In this document: one piece after another, positions 28,207 to 36,476 of the stretch
Layout: each line of letters begins with the position of its first letter
Numbering within the stretch: position 1 is the first letter of the stretch
From: Candidatus Heimdallarchaeota archaeon
Lineage (GTDB): Archaea > Asgardarchaeota > Heimdallarchaeia > Heimdallarchaeales > Kariarchaeaceae
Length of the DNA stretch: 64,000 nt
NCBI GenBank assembly: GCA_026702845.1
Contig: JADCLS010000011.1
Span: forward strand, 120,138 to 184,137
Reading direction: 5' to 3'
Made by a program: the position numbers and the translations under genes
The notes under the pieces: model-generated
Told to the model about the DNA's origin: nothing
Database searches by the model: none
The model's input: only the letters and a program-made list of their open reading frames with translations

Positions 28207-29079
28207 CTAAATCAAATGTAAGCCATTGATTTTGGCATGACGTTCAACAAGCTTAATCAACCATATAGTTGATAACCACAATAAAATACCGGATAGAATT
28301 AAGCCCAACCAGAGGTATGTTGGATCAAATAGAGGTATCCAACCAGGAATTGCATAGTACCTCATTAAATCTATACCATAAGTATATGGTAGAATATAAC
28401 TAATTATTCTAAATTGTGCAGGTATAGCTTGAACTGGAAATATAAAACCGGACATGAATTGAAATAGGGTACTTAATATGCCTGCAAGAGATGTAATTTT
28501 TCTGAATTTAACACCTAATAGAGCAAATACGACACCAAAAGCAACAAGAACCAGTAAAGTTACAAATAATACACCCAGTACTTGTAATAAAGAAATGATG
28601 GCTAATTTGAAATAAAAGATTAGGAAGAGAGCTATTGGTATAACCACAACAGAGCTGATAATTGCAGAAGCGATGATATTACCGATGAAATACCCGAGTC
28701 TTGAATTTGGAGAGGAATATAAATATTCCAGAGTACCATTGTATAAATCATTTGCTACTGAATTTAATGGGGTCCACAAGGTTACACTATCATAAATAAT
28801 AAACATAAATGCACAAAGATAGAACAACAGTGTTGTATTGAAATCCATCTCTATATCCACGTAAACATAAGCATTAGCAAAAAGTGCAAAAACCCCGATA
28901 AACATGAAAGAACGAATGAAATCACCTATTAAATCTGCTTTATATCGTTTTTTCATCACTAAATCCTTTTGCACAGTAGCTTTTATCACGTTGAAGAAAT
29001 TCGCATTTTTATTTAAATAAATCTGCAAGGAGGACTGAATCGGTTCAAGTCTTGTTCGTGTTTTGACCTGCAGGGTCAT
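28207..29079 (-). CDS. ABC-2 type exporter permease
   Basis: The 290-aa protein shares order and motifs with its downstream neighbour, including DLYNGTLEYLYSSPNSRLGYF and FMSGFIFPVQAIPAQFRII. It has six predicted membrane helices. Its start overlaps the end of the ATPase gene by 4 nt (ATGA), so translation is coupled. Confidence 0.88.
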   Translation of the reverse strand: MTLQVKTRTRLEPIQSSLQIYLNKNANFFNVIKATVQKDLVMKKRYKADLIGDFIRSFMFIGVFALFANAYVYVDIEMDFNTTLLFYLCAFMFIIYDSVTLWTPLNSVANDLYNGTLEYLYSSPNSRLGYFIGNIIASAIISSVVVIPIALFLIFYFKLAIISLLQVLGVLFVTLLVLVAFGVVFALLGVKFRKITSLAGILSTLFQFMSGFIFPVQAIPAQFRIISYILPYTYGIDLMRYYAIPGWIPLFDPTYLWLGLILSGILLWLSTIWLIKLVERHAKINGLHLI

Positions 29080-30044
29080 TGTTTCACCTCATCAACAAAG
29101 GCTGCACCTATATGATGCATAAACGCATCCTCAAGAGTAATTGAACGTTGACGAAATCCAGCCTTGACTTTATCAGCTCGTAATACCTGGATAATTTTCT
29201 CTGCACCTTCAAAAAGATCTGATACACCAAATGAGTACCAAGTGTGCTCCTTTTCTTCTCTCTCATTAAAAGCACTTACACAATCAAGATTACGAATCCT
29301 ATTCATTGTTTGAGAAGGTACATCATCCCTAACCAATTCTACAAAATCAGTTACTCCAACTGCATTCTTCAAGGCCCTAGGTGTATCTGTAATACCAATA
29401 GAACCTTTGTTTATCAGAGAACATCTATCAGCCAATTCATCTACCTCTGGTAATATATGAGATGTGAGAATTACACTCTTTTTCTCATGCAAAACATACT
29501 CCTTGAGAAATGAACGAATATTTCCCGCTGCAAAAGGATCCAGACCTTTAGTAGGTTCATCAAGAAAAATTATCGGAGGATCATGTAATAGTGAACGCAT
29601 AATCACTACTGCCTGTTTTTGACCTCCTGAAAGGTGCATAAATTGTTTATCCATTATGCCATTAAAACTAAAGCGATCTCCAAACTGGGCAATTTTGTCA
29701 TCAACCTCGTCCTTCCCAATTCCTCTTAGAGCACCAAAAAATCTCAAATTTTCACGTGGTGTCAATCTAGCATATGCAGAACGTTCGGTATCTTGACCAA
29801 CATAACCCAGAAAATGCCTGATTGTATTGCTAGATGTATCAAGATCGTAACCTAATATCTCAACCTGTCCTGAATCTTTGTTAAGTAGGGTAGCTAATAT
29901 CTTTATCAGGGTGGTCTTACCAGCACCATTAGGACCTAATAAACCTAGAATTTCTCCCTGACGTAAATTTAAATTAGCTCCATCAAGAGCGATTTTATTC
30001 TTTCCATATTGTTTATGAATATTTGAAGCATGTAATACATCCAT
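29076..30044 (-). CDS. ABC transporter ATP-binding protein
   Basis: The 322-aa protein has all ABC ATPase motifs: Walker A GPNGAGKT, signature LSGGQKQ, Walker B IIFLDEP followed by TKGLDP, and the switch His in ILTSH. The C-terminal 90 residues are the DUF4162-like extension common in exporter ATPases. First gene of the exporter operon. A TATA-like box (GATATATTATTA on the coding strand, around 30066-30078) lies about 27 nt before the ATG, so the message may be leaderless. Confidence 0.93.
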   Translation of the reverse strand: MDVLHASNIHKQYGKNKIALDGANLNLRQGEILGLLGPNGAGKTTLIKILATLLNKDSGQVEILGYDLDTSSNTIRHFLGYVGQDTERSAYARLTPRENLRFFGALRGIGKDEVDDKIAQFGDRFSFNGIMDKQFMHLSGGQKQAVVIMRSLLHDPPIIFLDEPTKGLDPFAAGNIRSFLKEYVLHEKKSVILTSHILPEVDELADRCSLINKGSIGITDTPRALKNAVGVTDFVELVRDDVPSQTMNRIRNLDCVSAFNEREEKEHTWYSFGVSDLFEGAEKIIQVLRADKVKAGFRQRSITLEDAFMHHIGAAFVDEVKQ

Positions 30045-30164
30045 GAAGGTTAATGCAATTTTGTTTTAATAATATATCCTACGATACTAAGTTAATCTTA
30101 ATTACTGAAAGTGAATATCATACACCTAAAAGTGCAAACCATTAACTAGGCTGTTATAACGGCT

Positions 30165-30383
30165 CTATTCTTCTTGTTCCACGGTCTCGGTTCCATAAAG
30201 CTTAGAGATAGTCTCCTTATCAACCACACGAATCTTTTCACAAGGTGTATTCTTTTCCGTTTCATGAAATATCTCAGGATCTAATTCTGCCTTTACTTGA
30301 TCACAATCGGAGCAGTAACAATACACTTTTCCATCCTTCTCAAGTACTTGAAGAACTGAATCGCAATCATCACAATAACTCAT
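30165..30383 (-). CDS. Small zinc-ribbon protein
   Basis: The 72-aa protein has cysteines at C4, C7, C22, C24 and C27 (YCDDCD and CYCSDCD), the spacing of the N-terminal zinc ribbon in RPB9/TFS-type transcription factors. It lacks the C-terminal TFIIS ribbon with the catalytic Asp-Glu pair, so it is not a full cleavage factor. The acidic tail ends TVEQEE. Role unknown; an RNA polymerase accessory function is possible. Confidence 0.65.
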   Translation of the reverse strand: MSYCDDCDSVLQVLEKDGKVYCYCSDCDQVKAELDPEIFHETEKNTPCEKIRVVDKETISKLYGTETVEQEE

Positions 30384-30860
30384 TATTATCTAGTATCATA
30401 TCATGACCTATTGTATTTTAGATATTCGAAGGAAAAGTAGTAAATTCTAACAATTAAAATGAATTTCTACATTTTTTCAAACATTATCAAAACTGTTTAT
30501 TGTTAAAAAATATGGTAGAGAAGTTCGATAATTCGAATAATAGCGGTAAAAGTAATATTTCAGATAATTGCCACGAGGAATCAGAATTTCAAGACTTTAC
30601 GGTCATATTCTAGCGCATGATTTATTCATTTAAACAAATAGGTTATTTGTTAACTAGAGACGATTTACGTTCAACTAGCCATAATTACAGGTGATTGGCT
30701 TACGGATAATTGCGTATAATTCCATGGAAATTACTTTCAATCTGAAATTATTCTACTAGACTAGCTAGTGTGGGAATTTTTTTGAATCTCTGAGTCTTGA
30801 AAATTCCGTCAGATGAAGTCGATTAAAGATATTTCTTGTTTTTACACCAATCATTAGAAT
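30384..30860. other. Long AT-rich gap upstream of the candidate RNA
   Basis: No convincing gene is seen in this stretch. A 33-codon frame at 30512-30613 is too short and lacks a ribosome site. The remainder is AT-rich without strong inverted repeats. Confidence 0.4.
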
Positions 30861-30892
30861 AACTTATAAACTATATTCATACATCTTGCTTG

Positions 30893-30987
30893 TGAACTTG
30901 TCTTTATAATTAGACAATGAGCTGGGGAGCTCTGTTCTCGCGGCGTGGTATGGTGTGTGTGGTTACCACCATTCCGCCAATTTTTTT
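30893..30987 (+). ncRNA. Candidate structured non-coding RNA
   Basis: A GC-rich island in a very AT-rich gap. It contains a perfect 5-bp hairpin (GAGCT 30919-30923, loop GGGG, AGCTC 30928-30932) and a second stem: GGCG 30942-30945 pairs with CGCC 30975-30978, and ATGGTG 30950-30955 pairs with CACCAT 30967-30972, with a small internal loop. A run of seven T follows at 30981-30987, as at archaeal terminators. TATA-like boxes lie at 30863-30870 and 30902-30909, giving starts near 30893 or 30932. No known RNA family is recognised; tRNA, C/D box and 5S features are absent. Confidence 0.5.
30981..30987 (+). terminator. Poly-T terminator after the candidate RNA
   Basis: Seven consecutive T directly follow the GC-rich stem, the usual archaeal intrinsic termination signal. 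Confidence 0.45.
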
Positions 30988-31081
30988 CAATACTTGCTGA
31001 AATATAGAAATTTAGAAAGAAATAAAATAATTATTTAATTATAATAAATGTGTTTTTAAATACAATATCTCATCTTGCATT

Positions 31082-32188
31082 GTGTCAATTCATCAATACG
31101 GGATACAAGCTGGTGAATCATTGGAGCTATCTGAAAATGAGAAACTCGTACTTCATTCACTGGTTAAGTGGCCTAACCTCTCTGATCAGCAGATACATTC
31201 TCGAATAAAGATGAAGAAATCCACTTTCTCTAGTATCAAAACCAGGTTGCGAGAGCGACAGATGTTTACAAAAATATATATTCCAAATTTTAGTAAACTT
31301 GGATTTGAACTATTGCATGTGCAATTCGGGAATCTTAATCGGTTCACAACTTATGAAGAGAGAATGCGAATTGCTGGAGAAATGATGAAGAGTTTCAAAG
31401 AGGATTTCTTTGTTGTTTCTGAAAGCAATAAAGCCTTAAATCTATCAATTTCAAAGAATTACACTGAATTTGCGAAGAATATAGAAAAATTCTATCAAGT
31501 ATATTCCGAAAATAACTTTCTTAGCAAGGAAGGATTGAAAATCATAAGTTTTCCATTTGAAACCACTAGAATTCGCAGTTTTTTAGATTTTGAACCTCTA
31601 ATGAATAAGTTATTTGATTTAAAAGCAGAAGAAACTGATCCTCATCGATGCCAAGAACCAAGCGGTAAAGTAGTGAAATTAACAAAAGCTGAAACTAAAG
31701 TATTGATAGGTTTGATTAAATACGCTGAGGAGAGTGATACTTTCATAGCTGAAAAAATAAATGTGTCAAGGAACACAGTAGCCTCATCCAAGCGTAAATT
31801 CGTTAAGGAAAAGATTCTCTATCCAAAGATCATCCCTAACCTACCATTATTAGGATTTAAAATACTAGCACTTACCTACAGAAGATTTAATCCAGAGGTT
31901 AGTATGAAGGATAGAGAAGATTCAGTTTTGTTAATCAAGGAAAAATTGTCTCCACATTTCTATATATCTAATAACTTAGAAGGAATACTGATCTCAGCAC
32001 ATCAAAGCTTTGAGGATTATGATAAATCAAATGATGAAATAATGAAATTCAACTTAAAGCATAATTATATGAAAGAGGAACCTCAAGAATTCAAATTCTC
32101 AATACCTGATATAAAGATCATCAAGCATTATGATTTTTTAAGTGTGGTTCTAAAGTTCTTTAATCTGAAAGAGATTGAGTTTCAATAA
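31082..32188 (+). CDS. Tandem winged-HTH transcriptional regulator, Lrp-like
   Basis: The 368-aa protein is an internal duplication. Each half begins with a winged helix (LSENEKLVLHSLVKWPNLSD near 18 and LTKAETKVLIGLIKYAEESD near 208), followed by a ferredoxin-like alpha/beta region (KLGFELLHVQFGNLNRF and LLGFKILALTYRRFNP). The arrangement resembles Lrp/AsnC proteins joined head to tail, so one chain could act as a built-in dimer. GTG start is 25 nt after a TTTTTAAATAC box (31053-31063), suggesting a leaderless message. Its 3' end overlaps the next gene's end by 29 nt on the opposite strand. Confidence 0.65.
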   Translation: MSIHQYGIQAGESLELSENEKLVLHSLVKWPNLSDQQIHSRIKMKKSTFSSIKTRLRERQMFTKIYIPNFSKLGFELLHVQFGNLNRFTTYEERMRIAGEMMKSFKEDFFVVSESNKALNLSISKNYTEFAKNIEKFYQVYSENNFLSKEGLKIISFPFETTRIRSFLDFEPLMNKLFDLKAEETDPHRCQEPSGKVVKLTKAETKVLIGLIKYAEESDTFIAEKINVSRNTVASSKRKFVKEKILYPKIIPNLPLLGFKILALTYRRFNPEVSMKDREDSVLLIKEKLSPHFYISNNLEGILISAHQSFEDYDKSNDEIMKFNLKHNYMKEEPQEFKFSIPDIKIIKHYDFLSVVLKFFNLKEIEFQ

Positions 32189-33116
32189 GTGGTTTTTCGA
32201 ATTTTTGAAGCATTAAAATTGTTATAATGATAGCAGAAGAGTTTATCACCATATCTAACCAGCTATCGGAATACTCTAATGGATTAAGTGAAATTTCAAA
32301 TAACTCCCAAAATACTCCCCCAAAAATAGCTAAACCAATAATTTTTCTTTTATCTTGGATGTACATCATTAAAATTATTGTAAGAATTGTACTTGCTGCA
32401 AAATGAAAGAATTTGTCAAAAGTAGTCCATGTCTGGCCATCTCGAAAAATCTCCACATACCCTTCCACGATACCCCATCCAAACCAATTGTATGCACCTG
32501 CGTTCTCAATATACATGAGAATAAACATCAAAGTCATCAATGGTTTATTCATGTAAAATTTTCTAGATCCCTTGTGAGCTCTTGATACTAGTCCTCCATG
32601 GAAAAAGACGAATAGAAAGACCATCATGTATGATCCACCTGAAATTTGTTGTTTATGAACGATATTTATGATCCAAGAAGGTTGTTGAGAGTAGGGAATC
32701 CACAAATCTCGACCATATCCATAAATATTTGCAAGAAGAAGCATGAATGCATAAAATAGAGTGAGATACCTACCTTTTTTCTCCTCTTCTGTTAAAGAAG
32801 GAATTTCTGTTCTTTTCACATAATTTATGATATTTTTGAAAATTAAAGTAAATGTAAATCCACCCCATGCAAACCCTATAAATAATACGTGATACCCTTT
32901 ATCCGTCAAAAATAAAATCCAGAAAGCATCAACAAATCCCCATAAACCAATAAATTGATTGAGAAATGACTGGAGGGGAAGAGGGTCCCCTGTAGTAAGC
33001 ATTTGGTTGAGGATCTTCTCAAGAGTGGAAAAATTGGCTAATAATGCCATTAGAACAAATATCCATAGTATTCCTTCTATCAATTTCAATCGTAAATCTT
33101 TGTTCATTAATCGCAT
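32160..33116 (-). CDS. Polytopic membrane protein, DUF2238/YjdF-like C-terminal part
   Basis: The 318-aa protein has about nine hydrophobic helices. The C-terminal third has the spaced polar residues of DUF2238 (YjdF-like) proteins: DKFFHFAAS, then GVFWELFEI, then DSWLDMVINS. These residues (His, Glu, Asp, Asn) line the membrane core in that family, whose function is unknown. Single gene, with its 3' end overlapping the tandem HTH gene. Confidence 0.6.
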   Translation of the reverse strand: MRLMNKDLRLKLIEGILWIFVLMALLANFSTLEKILNQMLTTGDPLPLQSFLNQFIGLWGFVDAFWILFLTDKGYHVLFIGFAWGGFTFTLIFKNIINYVKRTEIPSLTEEEKKGRYLTLFYAFMLLLANIYGYGRDLWIPYSQQPSWIINIVHKQQISGGSYMMVFLFVFFHGGLVSRAHKGSRKFYMNKPLMTLMFILMYIENAGAYNWFGWGIVEGYVEIFRDGQTWTTFDKFFHFAASTILTIILMMYIQDKRKIIGLAIFGGVFWELFEISLNPLEYSDSWLDMVINSSAIIITILMLQKFEKPLIETQSLSD

Positions 33117-33228
33117 CGTAAAAAACTAAATTCAAAAGATTTCGCTCTTAACCAATCACAAATACTGGTTAAAATCGATTTATTTTCTATAGCGACGATT
33201 TATTAATACTTAGTGATATAATGAAATA

Positions 33229-34125
33229 ATGTATGAGATTAAACCCTTTCAAGAGGCATACATTGGTGATCAATACCGTATAGGAGCATCAATTTACAAC
33301 CTCTGGCCCATGGGTGGACAAACCAAAATCAAAGAGCTAAAAGAAAGTTATAGTAAAGAGGATTTTGATCCTGAAACGAGACTATATGCCTTCATTAACG
33401 ATGAAATGGTAGGATTCATCACAACTAAATTATTGGAAAATAATGAGGCTTATTTTGAGTGGCCATATGTGTTAAGAGATCATAGAATTGCTGAAGAATT
33501 GTTGATCAACAGAGCCATCGATGTATTAAAGGCCAAAGGTGTCACTAAACTTATCACTAGAGCAGGTAACTACTGGGGAAGAACACGGGATCTTGCAGAG
33601 CATTATAGGTTTACATATGACAGGGACATTGTATCTTCAGGTTTGTTCAAAATTTCAGTTATTAAATATACTGATCATAGTAAGGTAGTAGTATATTCAA
33701 ACCAATTTGAGGGACTGCTTAAAGATTACCTAAAGATGAGAATTAATGATGATTCACAGATTGATCAAATAATTGCATTTAATAATAACATACGTATTGG
33801 TGAGGAGAAACTTAACCCATGGGATATTCCCTATTCTATAGAGGCAAATATTATCTACATTGATGAGGAGATTCGAGGCCAGCTCATACTCATGCATAAT
33901 AGAAACTTTGGAGAAAGGAGATTGATTATCACAACCCTCCAGGCCACCTCAGATGATGTTAGATTAGCACTTCTTTCCAAGGCTAGGGAATTACTTGAAA
34001 ATGACTATGAAGAAGTGATAATTCACATCGGTCCATGGGGACTTCAAGAACAACCTGGGTTCTGGAATGATTTAGGTGTTGAGTTCTACAGACAATTGGC
34101 CTATTATACTAAGATACTAGATTAA
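33229..34125 (+). CDS. Tandem GNAT-like acetyltransferase, paralogue of the 58.6 kb gene
   Basis: The 298-aa protein has two GNAT-like halves. The first contains LYAFINDEMVGFITTKL (residues about 55-70) and the second EANIIYIDEEIRGQLIL. It aligns over its whole length with the 297-aa protein at 58566-59459 (shared DFDPExxLYAFxxxEMVGFxT). Acetyl-CoA loops (Q/RxxGxG) are poorly conserved, so activity is uncertain. ATG is 26 nt after a TTTATTAATA box (33199-33208). Confidence 0.6.
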   Translation: MYEIKPFQEAYIGDQYRIGASIYNLWPMGGQTKIKELKESYSKEDFDPETRLYAFINDEMVGFITTKLLENNEAYFEWPYVLRDHRIAEELLINRAIDVLKAKGVTKLITRAGNYWGRTRDLAEHYRFTYDRDIVSSGLFKISVIKYTDHSKVVVYSNQFEGLLKDYLKMRINDDSQIDQIIAFNNNIRIGEEKLNPWDIPYSIEANIIYIDEEIRGQLILMHNRNFGERRLIITTLQATSDDVRLALLSKARELLENDYEEVIIHIGPWGLQEQPGFWNDLGVEFYRQLAYYTKILD

Positions 34126-34130
34126 TAGAT

Positions 34131-35303
34131 TCATTTTTCTCGGGATTTTTCTCGTTCTTTCTGACGTCGTTCTCGCTCTTTTCTCATCTGATTTCTTCTA
34201 TCCTCTATTTTTTCGGCAAGGGGCTTATTATCCTTTGATTTGTCCTCAATCTTCTTTTTTGATTTATCTTTAGCTTTTTCTTTATGTTTAGCATCAGGTT
34301 TAGCTTCAGTCATAATCACTCTGGATTTATCCTGAGATTTTGCGATTTCAGTGACAGATGTAGATTTTCTATAAATACGGTGTTGGCCATTAAATACCTC
34401 TATATTGGGCAGATCTTTGTTCTTAAATATACTCTCAGTTCGGCCTAGAATAAGGAAGCCACCATCCTTAAGAGAACTCATGAATTTGTTGATAATTCGC
34501 GTTTGAGGTTCTCTGTCAATATATATGAGGACATTCCGACAAAATATGATATCAAGATTTTTTGGATAAGTATCTCGTAATAAATCCAATTTGGAGAAGG
34601 ATACTTTATTCCTGTATTCTGTTTTCACCTTGTATGTATCATTATCTATCTGATCAAAATATTTTCTCCGCTCAGTGGCATTTACCTCTCCCAAATAAGC
34701 CTCATCGTACATCGCACCTCTGGCCAGATCAAGTAATTCCTGTTTGATATCCGTAGCTTTTATTGAGTAGTTAGTGGTAAGATCTCCCATAAGCATTGAC
34801 ATGGAATATGGTTCGGTTCCCACAGCACAACCAGCAGACCATAAATTCAGGGTTTTACCTTTAGCATTCTTTATGGCAAGGGGTAAAACATCCTTCTTAA
34901 TTATTTCATAGGTTTCTCGATTCCTCATAAAACGAGTAACGTTAATTGATAATGATTTCTTTAGAGTTTTCAATTCATTCTCATCACCTCTAAGCAGCTC
35001 TAAGTAGGCCTTATAAGTATCAAGATTATGTCTAGCTACCCTAGCTCGCAATCTACGTTCGATGTAGTTTCTTTTGTAATCCTGTGGATTTATCCCATTT
35101 TGTGAGAGGTACCTTATTAGCAAGTCGATATTCTTCTTATCAGGATATTCCTTGATATTGACTTTCACAGGAGTGAAAGGTTTATTTTTATCCCGGTTAG
35201 CGAGCTTCTCTCGTAATTTCTTTCTAGATTCTCCGCTACTACTAGTAAATAAGGTAGAACCTCGAGCTACACGGGGTTTGTATTTATCATCATCATTGCT
35301 CAA
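34131..35303 (-). CDS. cheR: CheR-like methyltransferase with lysine-rich tail
   Basis: The 390-aa protein contains the CheR helical N-domain (INPQDYKRNYIERRLRAR) and the SAM-binding domain: SINVTRFMRNRETYE, NLWSAGCAVGTEPYSMSML, DIIFCRNVLIYI and the final GGFLILGRTESI. CheR methylates glutamates of chemoreceptors. The last 85 residues are a highly charged Lys/Glu/Arg tail not usual for CheR. I set the start at TTG 35303 because AAAGGAG lies 8 nt upstream; earlier ATG codons would add a hydrophobic stretch and overlap the upstream gene. No other chemotaxis gene is in the window. Confidence 0.85.
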   Translation of the reverse strand: MSNDDDKYKPRVARGSTLFTSSSGESRKKLREKLANRDKNKPFTPVKVNIKEYPDKKNIDLLIRYLSQNGINPQDYKRNYIERRLRARVARHNLDTYKAYLELLRGDENELKTLKKSLSINVTRFMRNRETYEIIKKDVLPLAIKNAKGKTLNLWSAGCAVGTEPYSMSMLMGDLTTNYSIKATDIKQELLDLARGAMYDEAYLGEVNATERRKYFDQIDNDTYKVKTEYRNKVSFSKLDLLRDTYPKNLDIIFCRNVLIYIDREPQTRIINKFMSSLKDGGFLILGRTESIFKNKDLPNIEVFNGQHRIYRKSTSVTEIAKSQDKSRVIMTEAKPDAKHKEKAKDKSKKKIEDKSKDNKPLAEKIEDRRNQMRKERERRQKEREKSREK

Positions 35304-35391
35304 AAGTGTATCTCCTTTCGAATATATAGGTAACCTCGCATTAAACACTATCGCATAAAATTTACACATTAGAGAAGCGAAATAGATATTT

Positions 35392-36162
35392 TTAATCAAG
35401 TGGTAAGATAATTTTCACTCTACCAGACGAAACAATATTTGCATTGAGAAATTCGTCTATCTCTCCCTCCTTTTCGATATTCTTGATAGCAACTAGTAAT
35501 TCATCTATAATTGAGGAGCTGCATTCATAATGCTCATGACCCCCATATATGACTGGTTCTGAACTTTCAACAATTTTCTGTAATTTATGTAGAGAATGGA
35601 TATAAGAATCCAACTCATTGCAAGGAGGTAGATAGATTGGACCGTCATATACAGTATCAGCTGTGAATAACTCATTTTTATTACTGAACAGACATATACT
35701 TCCGGAACTATGCCCAGGTGTATGAATAACTTCCAGCTCAACGCCTCCGAGATCAAAGATTTCTCCACCTTTGAGAAATCGAATATCAGAACAGTTTGGG
35801 ATCTTGTATTCGAATTGATTGTATAAATCACAGGAGAATGGCTGTAAGAATGAAATATCTATTGGATTCTCTACTGTCTCTGCTTGATGGATAAAAACAA
35901 ATTCAAATTCATGATTACCAAGGATATGATCAAAATGATTGTGAGAATTTAAGACAATGAGTTCTCTTTTGTCAATTAATGAATTCACTATTTTCCCTAA
36001 AGATTCAACTCCGGATCCTGTATCAAAAAGGAGGGCTAGTTTCTCACCAATGATTAGGTATAGATTCACGTACGTGGTTCTATACCTCGGTTCAATTCTA
36101 TCCAAACGCTCACGAATGAGATATAGATGATGATTTAGTTTTTTAATCTCGAACCAAGACAC
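35392..36162 (-). CDS. Metallo-beta-lactamase-fold hydrolase
   Basis: The 256-aa protein has the zinc motifs of the MBL fold: SHNHFDH (near 81-87), HTPGHSSG and a final GGHEHYE. DTGSGVESLG precedes the first metal site. It is of glyoxalase II-like or general thioester/lactone hydrolase type; substrate unknown. The start is GTG with AAGGT 8 nt upstream. It lies 88 bp upstream of the CheR-like gene in the same direction and may share a message. Confidence 0.88.
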   Translation of the reverse strand: MSWFEIKKLNHHLYLIRERLDRIEPRYRTTYVNLYLIIGEKLALLFDTGSGVESLGKIVNSLIDKRELIVLNSHNHFDHILGNHEFEFVFIHQAETVENPIDISFLQPFSCDLYNQFEYKIPNCSDIRFLKGGEIFDLGGVELEVIHTPGHSSGSICLFSNKNELFTADTVYDGPIYLPPCNELDSYIHSLHKLQKIVESSEPVIYGGHEHYECSSSIIDELLVAIKNIEKEGEIDEFLNANIVSSGRVKIILPLD

Positions 36163-36476
36163 TCATTCAGACCTTGTTAACAGGGGATATTAAGTATATT
36201 ACTAGTAATTGATTTTTGGATAGGTAATTAGAACATAAAGAATAACTCTTTTGACAAGAATATAAAATCAGCTGTAGAATTTACGATCAATAATCCATGA
36301 TAGCAATATGTAATGAAATGTAACATAATTCCAATTTATTAGCAAAAATCGGGAGAAAACAGAATTAAATGCAAATATTATGATATTTTTGAAATTATTA
36401 AGTAGTCTAGTAATTATTTGATAATTTTTTTGGTCACTATATATATTACTTTTAATGGGATATTTTTTTGATAATT
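36163..36476. other. Intergenic region with the fhs promoter
   Basis: Divergent spacer of 314 bp between the hydrolase gene and fhs. I see no gene in it. An ACTATATATATTA box at 36436-36448 is the likely fhs TATA element; the rest is AT-rich without clear repeats. Confidence 0.5.

Noticed and set aside
28981..29060. tRNA-like GGTTCAAGTC motif
   Set aside because: Lies within the permease N-terminal coding region and no cloverleaf can be drawn.
30512..30613. 33-codon frame starting MVEKFDNSN
   Set aside because: Short, without a ribosome site or recognisable pattern; likely chance.
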